Source: Paenibacillus amylolyticus (GTDB taxonomy: Bacteria; Bacillota; Bacilli; Paenibacillales; Paenibacillaceae). Taken from it: a DNA stretch of 64,000 bases. The translations under genes and the position numbers were made by a program. Each line of letters opens with the position of its first letter. Positions within the stretch are counted from its first letter, which is position 1. The notes under the pieces were generated by a model. It did no database searches and was not told the origin of the DNA. It saw only the letters and a list, made by a program, of their open reading frames with translations. The stretch is taken from NCBI RefSeq assembly GCF_029689945.1, contig NZ_CP121451.1, forward strand, positions 2,666,001 to 2,730,000. Reading direction: 5' to 3'. Positions 1 through 8,365 of this stretch are shown here, in pieces.

Positions 1-23
1 GTTATAACATCAATTGGCCCTCG

Positions 24-52
24 TTGACACCCGCTTGTGCTACCGATATAAT
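24..52 (+). promoter_or_regulatory. sigma-A promoter of alaS
   Basis: A perfect -35 TTGACA (24-29) and a perfect -10 TATAAT (47-52) are separated by 17 bases. The site lies about 40 bases upstream of the T-box leader of alaS, which it most likely drives. Confidence 0.75.
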
Positions 53-89
53 GAGTGTGTATGTTTAGAACATGAAATCGATGATGAAA

Positions 90-344
90 TAAAGTACGCC
101 GAGGGTTCCTTTCCTCAGAGAATAGACTTCTTCGGATCAGGGTGAGCCTGAACTGATGGCTGGAAGAGTCTTGAAATGAAGCGGCGGAAAGCTAATTTCG
201 GAGTGCAGGACAACCCTGCCGGGAGCGACCGTTATTTCGCATGAACGAGGAGATTGTTGGTTTGTCCGGGCAGCAAGGGATGAACAGCAATAACCAGGGT
301 GGTACCGCGATAACATCGTCCCTGATTATTCAGGGGCGTTTTTT
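90..344 (+). promoter_or_regulatory. T-box riboswitch (tRNA-Ala) upstream of alaS
   Basis: The conserved T-box sequence AGGGTGGTACCGCG is at 296-309. It is followed by an intrinsic terminator: stem CGTCCCTG/CAGGGGCG at 317-338 and a T run at 339-344. The structured leader upstream (about 90-295) fits stems I-III of a T-box. T-boxes bind the cognate uncharged tRNA and then favour the antiterminator, so alaS should be read through when charged tRNA-Ala is scarce. The 5' boundary and the specifier codon are not resolved by eye. The alanine specificity is inferred from the downstream gene. Confidence 0.9.
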
Positions 345-426
345 GTGTTTATTTTTACAAAAAACAATGTTGACCAACCGGAGCGAATACGCAACGGACT
401 ATTATAATTTAATGGGGGCATCCAGT

Positions 427-3056
427 ATGAAAGCCAGTGAAATCCGGTCCAAATGGATAGAGTTTTTTGCAAGTAAAGGTCACAAAATCGAGCCGAGCGC
501 ATCGCTCGTGCCTCACAACGATCCTTCCCTACTGTGGATCAATGCGGGGATGGCACCGCTCAAGCCTTATTTTGACGGACGTGAGAAGCCGGAGAACCCG
601 CGTCTTGCGAACTCCCAGAAGTGTATCCGTACCAATGATATTGAGAATGTCGGCAAAACGCGTCGTCACCATACATTCTTCGAAATGCTCGGCAACTTCT
701 CCATTGGAGATTATTTCAAGGAAGAGACGGTTACCTGGGCATGGGAGTTCCTGACTAGCAAAGAGTGGATCGGCTTCGACCCGGAGCGCCTGTCCGTAAC
801 GGTATATCCCGAAGATGAGGAAGCCTTCAAACTGTGGAACGAAAAAGTGGGACTGCCTGCGGAGCGTATCATTAAATTGGATGAAAACTTCTGGGATATC
901 GGCGAAGGCCCATGTGGACCTTGTACCGAGATCTTCTATGATCGCGGCGAAGCTTACGGCAATGATATGAGTGATCCTGAAATGTATCCAGGTGGGAAAA
1001 CGAACGTTATCTGGAAGTATGGAACCTGGTATTCTCCCAGTTCAACCATAACAAGGATGGCAGCTACACACCGCTTCCTAACAAAAATATTGATACAGGT
1101 GCAGGTCTGGAGCGTTTTGCTTCCATTCTGCAAAATGTGGATTCCAACTTCGACACAGACCTGTTCCAACCGATGATTCAAAGAACAGCCGCTCTTGCGG
1201 GTGTGAAATATAACGACAGCGTAGAAATCGATGTTGCCCTGAAAGTCATTGCCGATCATATCCGTACCGTTGCTTTTGCAGTAGGGGATGGCGTTCTGCC
1301 AAGTAATGAAGGACGTGGATATGTCATCCGTCGTTTGCTCCGTCGTGCAGTTCGTTATGGAAAAGTGCTTGGACTCGACCGTCCATTCCTGTATGAACTG
1401 ACTACAACGGTTGGTGAAGTGATGGGCATGTACTACCCTGAGGTAGTCGACAAACAGGAATTCATCGCCAAAGTAATCAAAACAGAGGAAGAGCGTTTCC
1501 ACGAAACACTCACAGATGGTCTGGCGATTCTGGCTGATATCAGCGGTACTGCAAAATCCGAAGGACGCACCGTTATTAGCGGACCTGAAGCTTTCAAACT
1601 GTATGATACGTACGGTTTCCCGTTTGACCTGACAGAAGATTATGCCGCAGAGCATGGTCTGACTGTAGACCGTGAAGGTTTTGAAGCATCCATGCAGAAA
1701 CAGCGTGAGCTTGGACGTGCTGGGCGTCAAGAGAATGAGAGCATGAAAGTCCAAGGTGGACCACTTGCTGACCTGGAGGTTAAAAGCGAGTTTGTTGGTT
1801 ATACTGACCTGTTGACGGAAGCAAAAGTGGTAGCCATTGTAGCTGGCGAGGCCCTCGTTGAAGCCGTAGGCGAAGGACAAACGTGTCAGGTTGTTCTGGA
1901 CAAAACTCCGTTCTATGCGGAAAGTGGCGGTCAAGTAAGTGATCAGGGCTTGCTGCGCGGTGCTGGTGTAACAGCGAAAGTACAAGGCCTGTTCAAAGCT
2001 CCACTTGGACAACATGTACATCTGGTAACGGTGGAGTCCGGTGAGCTGCGTGTAGGTGATGTAATCAACGCTGAAGTAGACGCAGCGAAACGTAGCGACA
2101 TTATCAAAAACCATACGGCAACCCACTTGCTGCACAAAGCACTCAAAGATGTGCTCGGCACACACGTAAACCAGGCAGGATCACTCGTAGAGCCACAGCG
2201 TCTGCGGTTTGACTTCTCTCATTTCGGCAGCATCACGCCGGAAGAGTTGACAGAGATTGAGCGTCAGGTGAACGAACAGATCTGGAATCGTCTCAACGTA
2301 AACATCGAGCTGAAAGCTATTGATGAAGCGAAAGAAATGGGTGCAATGGCCCTGTTTGGCGAAAAATATGGAGATATTGTACGTGTTGTTCAAGTCGGAG
2401 ACTACAGTTTGGAACTTTGTGGCGGTTGTCACGTAAATAATACTTCAGAGATTGGAATCTTCAAACTGGTAAGCGAGAGCGGAATTGGTTCCGGCGTTCG
2501 TCGGATCGAAGCTGTAACTGGCCGTGGCGCATATCTGTATGTGGAAAGCCAGTTGGAACTGCTCAAACAATCGGCAACACTGCTCAAAGCAAATGTGGCT
2601 GATGTACCTAAACGCATCGAAGGTCTGAACCTGCAACTGAAAGAAGCAGCCAGAGAGACGGAATCCCTGCAAAGCAAGCTGAGTGCCATGGAAGCAGGTC
2701 AATTGACCGATCAAGTGGTACAAGCAGGAAACACACAATTGCTGGCAGCACGCGTAGACGCTCCGAACATGGATGCACTGCGTACAGTGGCAGATGAGTT
2801 GAAAGTAAAATTGCCTAACGCGGTACTCGTATTGGGTGCTCCAGCAGACGGCAAAGTGAATTTTGTTGTAGCTGTACCTGCTGAACAAGTAAAACAAGGT
2901 CTGCACGCAGGTAAAATCGTCAAAGAAGTCGCGGCAGTATGCGGCGGCGGTGGCGGTGGACGTCCAGACATGGCGCAAGCCGGAGGCAAGGATGCGACCA
3001 AGCTGGATGAAGCGCTGAAACTGGCGGTTTCACTCGTTAGCGGCCATACTGCATAA
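427..3056 (+). CDS. alaS: alanine--tRNA ligase (one frameshift in this sequence)
   Basis: Class II alanyl-tRNA synthetase, about 876 residues when the frame is repaired. The start at 427 ([10 protein letters not shown]) begins the conserved aminoacylation domain; reading further upstream would translate the T-box. Visible motifs are [12 protein letters not shown] (from residue 81), the editing-domain metal motif HTATHLL (about residue 562), CGGCH (about 665), and the Gly-rich [15 protein letters not shown] of the C-terminal C-Ala domain (about 840). The frame breaks near 994-997: the family needs GGCGAAAAC but GGGAAAAC is present, so one base is missing. Both halves are otherwise collinear with the family, so a consensus error is more likely than a pseudogene. 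It is controlled by the upstream T-box. Confidence 0.95.
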
Positions 3057-3080
3057 ATCCATTGAGCGGCTTATCATCGT

Positions 3081-3120
3081 CAAAATATAAACCGAAATGG
3101 TTCAGTTCGTTTGTATTTTG
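3081..3120 (+). terminator. AT-rich hairpin after alaS, possible terminator
   Basis: Arms CAAAATATAAACCGAA and TTCGTTTGTATTTTG pair along almost their whole length, with one bulge and one wobble. It lies 25 bases after the alaS stop. There is no long T run after it, so termination efficiency is uncertain. Confidence 0.4.
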
Positions 3121-3298
3121 TACCCGAGAGCGACTGGAATCCAATGATGCAGTATACTAAAGCCGGTAAAGGACAAGCAAAAAACACAATTGCCTTATCC
3201 TTTGTTTACTTGTGGCAGTCAGAATATGTTATTATATAAACAGAAATCAATTCGGCAGGACATGGTCCCCATGTTCATGCAGGAGCGAGGTGTCATCA

Positions 3299-3558
3299 AT
3301 GGACTCCATGGATAAGACGGTTAAATTTAATGTGAAAGGTGACGAACAGGAAGCATCCTCCAAAGAGATTCTTCTCACGGTATATGATGCATTGGTCGAT
3401 AAGGAGTATAATCCGATCAACCAGATTGTTGGGTATCTGATTTCCGGAGACCCGGCATACATTCCTCGTCACAACAACGCACGTAGTCTGGTCCGGAAAA
3501 GGAGCGCGATGAGCTGATTGAAGAGCTTGTACGTTCCTATCTGGCCAATCACCGGTAA
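3299..3558 (+). CDS. IreB family regulatory phosphoprotein (one frameshift)
   Basis: Small cytosolic protein of the IreB/YrzL (UPF0297) family, 86 residues once repaired. In enterococci IreB is a substrate of the Ser/Thr kinase IreK and affects cephalosporin resistance. The start [14 protein letters not shown] at 3299 follows the ribosome binding site GGAGCGAGGTG. The family core [20 protein letters not shown] and [12 protein letters not shown] is present. A run of four A at about 3495-3498 should be five: restoring one base gives the expected end [17 protein letters not shown] and a stop at 3556-3558. It sits between alaS and ruvX, as in most Firmicutes. Confidence 0.88.
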
Positions 3559-3681
3559 TGTACGCCGCTTCCGCTGTGTTGCAGCCTTGCAGGCAGCGGG
3601 AAATGAACCGACAGAAACAGCCTGAAGCTTGAGAAGGCGATGTTGAATCGACCTAAGCAGGCCCAGGATGGGAGAGCATGG

Positions 3682-4097
3682 ATGAAAATATTAGGTTTGG
3701 ACTATGGGGACCGAAGAATCGGAGTTGCCGCGAGTGACGCCTTCGGTTGGACTGCCCAGGGATTGGAAGTACTTGAACGCCGCCGTGATGAAGGCGAGTT
3801 CGCTCGGATTGCCGAACTTGTGCGTGAGCATGAGATTAGTGAGATCGTAGTGGGACTTCCCAAAAACATGAACGGCACCGTAGGACCGCGCGGTGAGATA
3901 TGTATTGCTTTTGCCGAACGCCTGCGGGATGAACTGAATTTACCTGTTCACCTTTGGGATGAACGACTGACAACCATGGCAGCAGAACGTACGCTGATCG
4001 AAGCGGATGTCAGTCGGAAAAACGCAAGCAAGTTGTGGACAAAATGGCCGCAAGCTTGATTTTGCAAAATTATTTGGATGCCAATAGTAGAAGGTGA
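3682..4097 (+). CDS. ruvX: Holliday junction resolvase-like YqgF/RuvX (one frameshift)
   Basis: RNase H-fold nuclease of the YqgF/RuvX family (YrrK in Bacillus), about 138 residues. It is implicated in pre-16S rRNA maturation and was first proposed as a Holliday junction resolvase. The start at 3682 gives MKILGLDYGDRRIGVA, with the catalytic Asp in DYGDRRIG. EIVVGLPKNMNG and WDERLTT (second acidic site) follow. The frame breaks in an A run at about 4018-4022, where five A are present and six are expected. Repair gives the family tail KMAASLILQNYLD and a stop at 4095-4097, just before the next gene's ribosome binding site. The 14 residues upstream of 3682 are not family-like and are not included. 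Confidence 0.9.
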
Positions 4098-4109
4098 GGG
4101 GGATCAACA

Positions 4110-4412
4110 ATGGCTGAAGATCAACTGGGTATGGAAGAAGAAGCGGAAATCATTTACATTGCGGATGACGAGGGTAATGAAGAGGAATTTGAAGTCATCA
4201 TGAAGTTTGAAGTAGACGGTTCGGAGGCCAAGTATATGATGGTTGCTCCGGTTGAACCTGAAGATGGCGAAACGGATGTATATGCATTCCGTTATGAAGA
4301 AGAGGGCGACGATATCAAACTTTTCGTTATCCAAGATGATGCCGAGTGGGATATCGTCGAGGAGACGTTTAATACATTTCTTGCTGAAGATGATGAAGAG
4401 GAAGCGAACTAA
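4110..4412 (+). CDS. DUF1292 family acidic protein
   Basis: Protein of 100 residues, very rich in Glu and Asp, with no membrane segment or signal peptide. It matches the DUF1292 (YrzB-like) family that regularly follows ruvX in Firmicutes; the biochemical role is unknown. The core is the IIYIADDEGNEEEFEVIMKF-type beta-strand region followed by YAFRYEEEGDDIKLFVI. The ribosome binding site AGGTGAGGGGG overlaps the end of ruvX, and the gene abuts the next DUF1292 gene directly, so the two are probably translated from one message. Confidence 0.85.
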   Translation: MAEDQLGMEEEAEIIYIADDEGNEEEFEVIMKFEVDGSEAKYMMVAPVEPEDGETDVYAFRYEEEGDDIKLFVIQDDAEWDIVEETFNTFLAEDDEEEAN

Positions 4413-4727
4413 ATGACGGAATATAGCCGCAAAGACCTGAAATGGACAGATTCACTGCGTCTGGCATTCGGTGCTCATGTTGAGCTCGAGGAAGAGAACG
4501 GTAAATCACAACCGTATGACTTGTTGGCTGAGTTCGAAGTGAACGGTCAGCAATATGCGGTGCTCCGCAGTTCGTTGCGACCTTATGACGAGGTTGAACT
4601 TCTGCGGGTATCACCTGGAAGTGAAGACCAGATCATGCCAGAGTTAGTTACGATCGATGATGATGATGAGTGGGAGAACATCTCGGAACTGTATGATGAA
4701 TGTACACTCCCCATTGACGAAGATTAA
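4413..4727 (+). CDS. second DUF1292 family protein
   Basis: Protein of 104 residues whose ATG immediately follows the previous stop codon (TAAATG), suggesting translational coupling. It shares the DUF1292 layout with its neighbour: an acidic N-terminal strand region (HVELEEENGKSQPYDLLAEF), FEVNGQQYAVL, then a highly acidic end (DDDDEWENISELYDE). It looks like an in-situ duplicate that has diverged strongly. The function is unknown. An intrinsic terminator follows 25 bases after the stop. Confidence 0.75.
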   Translation: MTEYSRKDLKWTDSLRLAFGAHVELEEENGKSQPYDLLAEFEVNGQQYAVLRSSLRPYDEVELLRVSPGSEDQIMPELVTIDDDDEWENISELYDECTLPIDED

Positions 4728-4752
4728 TCAGCTTCAAATTGAAGAAACCGGG

Positions 4753-4776
4753 AGGGCGGAGAAGTCCGCTCTTTTT
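4753..4776 (+). terminator. intrinsic terminator after the DUF1292 pair
   Basis: Stem AGGGCGGA/TCCGCTCT (one G-U pair) with loop GAAG, followed by a short T run ending at 4776. mltG starts only 27 bases later, so the terminator probably separates it partly from the upstream genes. Confidence 0.65.
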
Positions 4777-4802
4777 GGTTGTGTAAAGGAGTTGTTTCTT
4801 TT

Positions 4803-5843
4803 TTGAAAGGGAAAGCAATAGTAGTCATACTGCTTATCATTGTAGTTCTTGTCGGAGGCGCAGGTGGTTACGTATGGAATATGATGCGTCCCGTGGAAGC
4901 TTCTGCAGAACCAATCGTATTCGAGATTAAAAGCGGATCGGGAACTTCAAAAATCGCGGATCAGCTTCAAGAAGAAGGACTCATTCGAAGCGGGTTAGCC
5001 TTTAAAGGGTATTTAAAGTGGAAAAAACTAGGGTCCAATTTCATGGCGGGTACATATTCTATGAATCCTGGCGTGACATATGATGAGATTGTTAGCAAGC
5101 TGAGTAGCGGCGAGGTTGTACCGGAGGAAATGGTGAAATTCACGATTCCGGAAGGTTATACTGTGCTGCAAATGGCGGGTAAGCTTTCTTATGAGCATGT
5201 TGTCGATCGGGATGAATTCATCAAGCTGGCCAATGATCCTTCAGCCTTCGATGTAGATATCGTAAAAGATATTCCAGTGGATGAAGAACTGCGCTACGCA
5301 TTGGAAGGGTATCTGTTCCCGGAAACGTATGAGCTGAAAAAAGGAAGTTCCACGCATGATGTGATGCAACGCATGCTGGAAGAATTCCAGACCAAGATCA
5401 ATTCGATCCCGGATCTGGAAGCCAAGCTGCAGGAAAAGAATCTATCCCTGCATGAGTTGCTGACAATAGCGTCACTTGTAGAGAAAGAAGTTGTGGTAGA
5501 TGAGGAACGTGCGCTGGTTGCAGGTGTAATCTACAATCGGATCAACCAGGATATGAGGCTGGAGATTGATGCTACCGTGCAATATCTGCTCGACAAGCCG
5601 AAGGAGCGATTGTTTTACAAGGATCTTAAGGTGCAAAGTCCATATAATACGTATCTGAATAAAGGTTTGCCACCTGGTCCAATTGCCAGTCCAAGTCTTC
5701 CATCCATTGAAGCAGCGTTAAATCCGGAAGCTTCGGAGTATCTGTTCTATGTGACGAAAAAGGATGGCTCGTCTGGACATTTGTTTGCCAAAACGTATAA
5801 GGAACATCAGCAAAATATAGCCAAAAGTAAGGCTGCGCAATAA
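4803..5843 (+). CDS. mltG: endolytic murein transglycosylase MltG
   Basis: Membrane-anchored YceG/MltG lytic transglycosylase (YrrL in Bacillus), about 346 residues, which cuts nascent glycan strands near the membrane. A TTG start at 4803 is chosen: AAAGGAG at 4785-4791 is correctly placed for it, and the in-frame TTG at 4779 lies upstream of that site. One N-terminal membrane helix (AIVVILLIIVVLVGGAGGY) is followed by a LysM-like region (FTIPEGYTVLQMAGKL) and the catalytic region with ASLVEKE, holding the likely catalytic Glu. YLFPETYEL and PYNTYLNKGLPPGPIASP are family hallmarks. Confidence 0.93.
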   Translation: MKGKAIVVILLIIVVLVGGAGGYVWNMMRPVEASAEPIVFEIKSGSGTSKIADQLQEEGLIRSGLAFKGYLKWKKLGSNFMAGTYSMNPGVTYDEIVSKLSSGEVVPEEMVKFTIPEGYTVLQMAGKLSYEHVVDRDEFIKLANDPSAFDVDIVKDIPVDEELRYALEGYLFPETYELKKGSSTHDVMQRMLEEFQTKINSIPDLEAKLQEKNLSLHELLTIASLVEKEVVVDEERALVAGVIYNRINQDMRLEIDATVQYLLDKPKERLFYKDLKVQSPYNTYLNKGLPPGPIASPSLPSIEAALNPEASEYLFYVTKKDGSSGHLFAKTYKEHQQNIAKSKAAQ

Positions 5844-5857
5844 GCGGAGGGGATTAT

Positions 5858-6787
5858 ATGAGTAAGAAACATGAACTGCTCGTTACAGCAGCGAATGTGA
5901 AAGAGGCAGAAGTGCTGCTCCTGGCTGGAGCAGATGCTCTGGTCATCGGAGATGATCGATTCGGCATGCGTCTTCCGGGCAGCTTCAGCGTGGAAGAGAC
6001 AGCAGAGGTGGTTGCCATTGCAGCCCAACATCAGGCACGTGTGTATGTATCCATGACGAATCTGATGTCCAACGAGCTGTTGAAAGAATTGCCCGAATAT
6101 GTTCAAGCACTTGGAAGAATTGGAATTGACGGTGTAGAATTTAATGATCCATCCGTGCTGGCTACCATGAAGGAATATGCTCCACATGTGAAGCTGCACT
6201 GGAATGCAGAGATGACTTCAACGAACTATGCGACAGCCAACTATTGGGGGACCAAAGGAGCGAGTCGCGTTGTGCTTGCCCGTGAGTTGAATATGGATGA
6301 GTTGACGGAGATGGTTCCTTTTCTCAAGGTGGAAGCTCAGGTTCAGGTACATGGCATGACGAATATATATCACTCCAAGCGTAGTCTGGTGCAAAGTTAT
6401 ATGGCTCATCAAGGACGGCCGGTGGAGGGACATCTGGGCAAAGAACGTGGATTGTTCCTGATTGAGGCTGAACGCCGGGATGAGAAGTTCCCGATCTATG
6501 AGGATATCAACGGCACACACATTATGAGCTCTGAGGACATATGCATCCTCGAAGATCTTCATCTGTTGATGGAGGCGGGTGTGCACAGCTTCAAAATTGA
6601 AGGCATATTAAAATCACTTGCCTACAATGAAGCGGTTGTACGCGCATATCGGACAGCGATTGACAGTTACGTAGCTGATGCCGATGCATATGCGTTCTCT
6701 GAAGAGTGGCTGGGTGAAGTACGGAAATTACAGGACCCTGAACGTGAATTGTCGTTTGGATTTTTCTATAAAGAACAAGTGTATTAA
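5858..6787 (+). CDS. trhP1: U32 peptidase-like tRNA 5-hydroxyuridine synthesis protein, YrrN/TrhP1 type
   Basis: U32-family protein of 309 residues. In Bacillus subtilis the adjacent yrrN/yrrO pair (TrhP1/TrhP2) is needed for 5-hydroxyuridine at tRNA position 34, with prephenate as the proposed hydroxyl donor. TIM-barrel-like strands are visible in VTAANVKEAEVLLLAGADAL, in the LHWNAEMTSTN region, and in EAQVQVHGMTNIYHSKR, which replaces the Cys-rich signature of the larger partner. HSFKIEGILKS near the end is a U32 hallmark. The gene lies between mltG and the partner gene and probably shares their message. Assignment to TrhP1 rather than the generic family rests on this pairing. Confidence 0.85.
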   Translation: MSKKHELLVTAANVKEAEVLLLAGADALVIGDDRFGMRLPGSFSVEETAEVVAIAAQHQARVYVSMTNLMSNELLKELPEYVQALGRIGIDGVEFNDPSVLATMKEYAPHVKLHWNAEMTSTNYATANYWGTKGASRVVLARELNMDELTEMVPFLKVEAQVQVHGMTNIYHSKRSLVQSYMAHQGRPVEGHLGKERGLFLIEAERRDEKFPIYEDINGTHIMSSEDICILEDLHLLMEAGVHSFKIEGILKSLAYNEAVVRAYRTAIDSYVADADAYAFSEEWLGEVRKLQDPERELSFGFFYKEQVY

Positions 6788-6804
6788 TAGACGAGGTGAA
6801 CAGA

Positions 6805-8133
6805 ATGGAAACAGTGGCGGTACAGCGGAAGTTCTCGGGTAAACGTAACCGTCTGGACAAACCGGAGCTGCTAGCTCCGGCGGGTAATCTGGAAAAACTG
6901 AAATTTGCGATCCATTACGGTGCAGATGCCGTATATATCGGTGGACAGGCCTATGGACTGCGTTCCAACGCGGATAACTTTAGCTTTGAAGAGATGCGTG
7001 AAGGTGTGGAGTTTGCCAAAAAGTATGGTGCCAAAGTGTTCGTAGCGACGAACATCTATGCACATAATGAGGATGTTGAGGGGATTGAAGCATACCTGCA
7101 AAACCTCTATAATGCGGGAATCTCTGCGATCATCGTAGCTGATCCGGCTATTATTGAAGTTGCCCTTCGTGCTGTGCCAGGTTTGGAGGTACATCTGAGT
7201 ACGCAACAATCCACACTCAACTGGCAAGCGGTGAAGTTCTGGAAAGATGAAGGACTTCCACGCGTTGTTCTCGGACGTGAGACCAGCTTTGAAGAGATTG
7301 AAGAGATCAAGGCAAATGTGGATATCGAAATTGAAGCCTTTATTCATGGGGCGATGTGTTCATCGTATTCCGGACGTTGTGTACTCTCCAATCACTTTAC
7401 GGATCGGGACTCCAACCGGGGTGGCTGTTGTCAGTCTTGCCGCTGGAAGTATGATCTGTTCGAGGATGCGAGAGAAGATACCGTGTGGGTCAGCGAAGAG
7501 GACATGCAGATGCAGGCACCTGCGCCGTTCAAACTGGGTGAGAACCAGCTTCCCCTGTTCCAGGAACAGGATAATTCATTCTCGATGGGATCAAAGGATC
7601 TGTGCATGATTGGCCATATTCCCGAGTTGATTGATGTGGGCGTGGACAGTTTCAAGATCGAAGGACGTATGAAATCGATTCACTACGTGGCCACTGTGGT
7701 TAACGTATACCGTCAAGCTATCGATGCTTATATGGCAGACCCGGAGAACTATGTTCTGAAACCTGAATGGGTTGAAGAAATGAACAAAGCGGCGAATCGC
7801 CCGCTGAATACCGGATTTTTCTATGACACACCAGACCATGAAGATCATATCTATGAACCGGAAGAAAAGGCCGTGCCTTTTGACTTCGCTGGATTGGTTA
7901 TGGGGTATGATGCAGAAACGGGAATGGCTACCATCCAACAGCGCAATCACTTCAAACCAGGACAGGAAATTGAATTTTTCGGTCCAGGCGGTCACTTTTT
8001 CAAACAGGTGGTTGGCGAAATTCAGGACGAAGAAGGCAATATTCTGGATGCTGCTCGTCACCCGTTGCAACTGGTTAAAATGAAGGTGGATCAGCCGGTT
8101 TCCTATTTTGATATGATGAGAAAAAAGAAGTAG
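6805..8133 (+). CDS. trhP2: U32 peptidase-like tRNA hydroxylation protein, YrrO/TrhP2 type
   Basis: U32-family protein of about 442 residues, the larger partner of the tRNA U34 hydroxylation pair. The ATG at 6805 follows GAGGTG; the GTG at 6796 lies inside that ribosome binding site. The U32 signature EAFIHGAMCSSYSGRCVLS is intact. Further cysteines in NRGGCCQSCRW complete the set thought to hold an iron-sulfur cluster in this family. VDSFKIEGRMKS is the second hallmark, and the C-terminal region (FDFAGLVMGYDAETG) fits the usual small beta domain. Confidence 0.88.
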   Translation: METVAVQRKFSGKRNRLDKPELLAPAGNLEKLKFAIHYGADAVYIGGQAYGLRSNADNFSFEEMREGVEFAKKYGAKVFVATNIYAHNEDVEGIEAYLQNLYNAGISAIIVADPAIIEVALRAVPGLEVHLSTQQSTLNWQAVKFWKDEGLPRVVLGRETSFEEIEEIKANVDIEIEAFIHGAMCSSYSGRCVLSNHFTDRDSNRGGCCQSCRWKYDLFEDAREDTVWVSEEDMQMQAPAPFKLGENQLPLFQEQDNSFSMGSKDLCMIGHIPELIDVGVDSFKIEGRMKSIHYVATVVNVYRQAIDAYMADPENYVLKPEWVEEMNKAANRPLNTGFFYDTPDHEDHIYEPEEKAVPFDFAGLVMGYDAETGMATIQQRNHFKPGQEIEFFGPGGHFFKQVVGEIQDEEGNILDAARHPLQLVKMKVDQPVSYFDMMRKKK

Positions 8134-8200
8134 GCTCAAATACCTATATTGTGCCAATATTGTATTATGATTTAACAAAATAGTGTTATGAAATTATAGG

Positions 8201-8237
8201 AAGGACCTCCGTTATCGGCATATGGGGATCTTTTTTT
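8201..8237 (+). terminator. weak terminator-like hairpin
   Basis: Arms AAGGACCTCC and GGGGATCTT pair with one mismatch and two wobbles, and a run of seven T follows. It lies between the tRNA hydroxylation genes and the chemoreceptor gene. Confidence 0.35.
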
Positions 8238-8365
8238 ATAGAAAAATAGGAATAAAGTTGTAAAATATTTCTGGGAAATGAAAGGGGAACGAAGAAAGCT
8301 GTCGAATACTACATATTTATAGGGGAGAGAAAGAAAAATCCAACAAGTAAATAACTGGCAGGTGA

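Noticed and set aside
241..426. Start of alaS at 241
   Set aside because: The segment translates the T-box core and terminator; the conserved protein begins at 427.
954..2165. 403-codon minus-strand open frame inside alaS
   Set aside because: It is fully antisense to a conserved synthetase, has Cys/Phe-rich unnatural composition and no ribosome binding site. Long antisense frames are expected from the codon pattern of the real gene.
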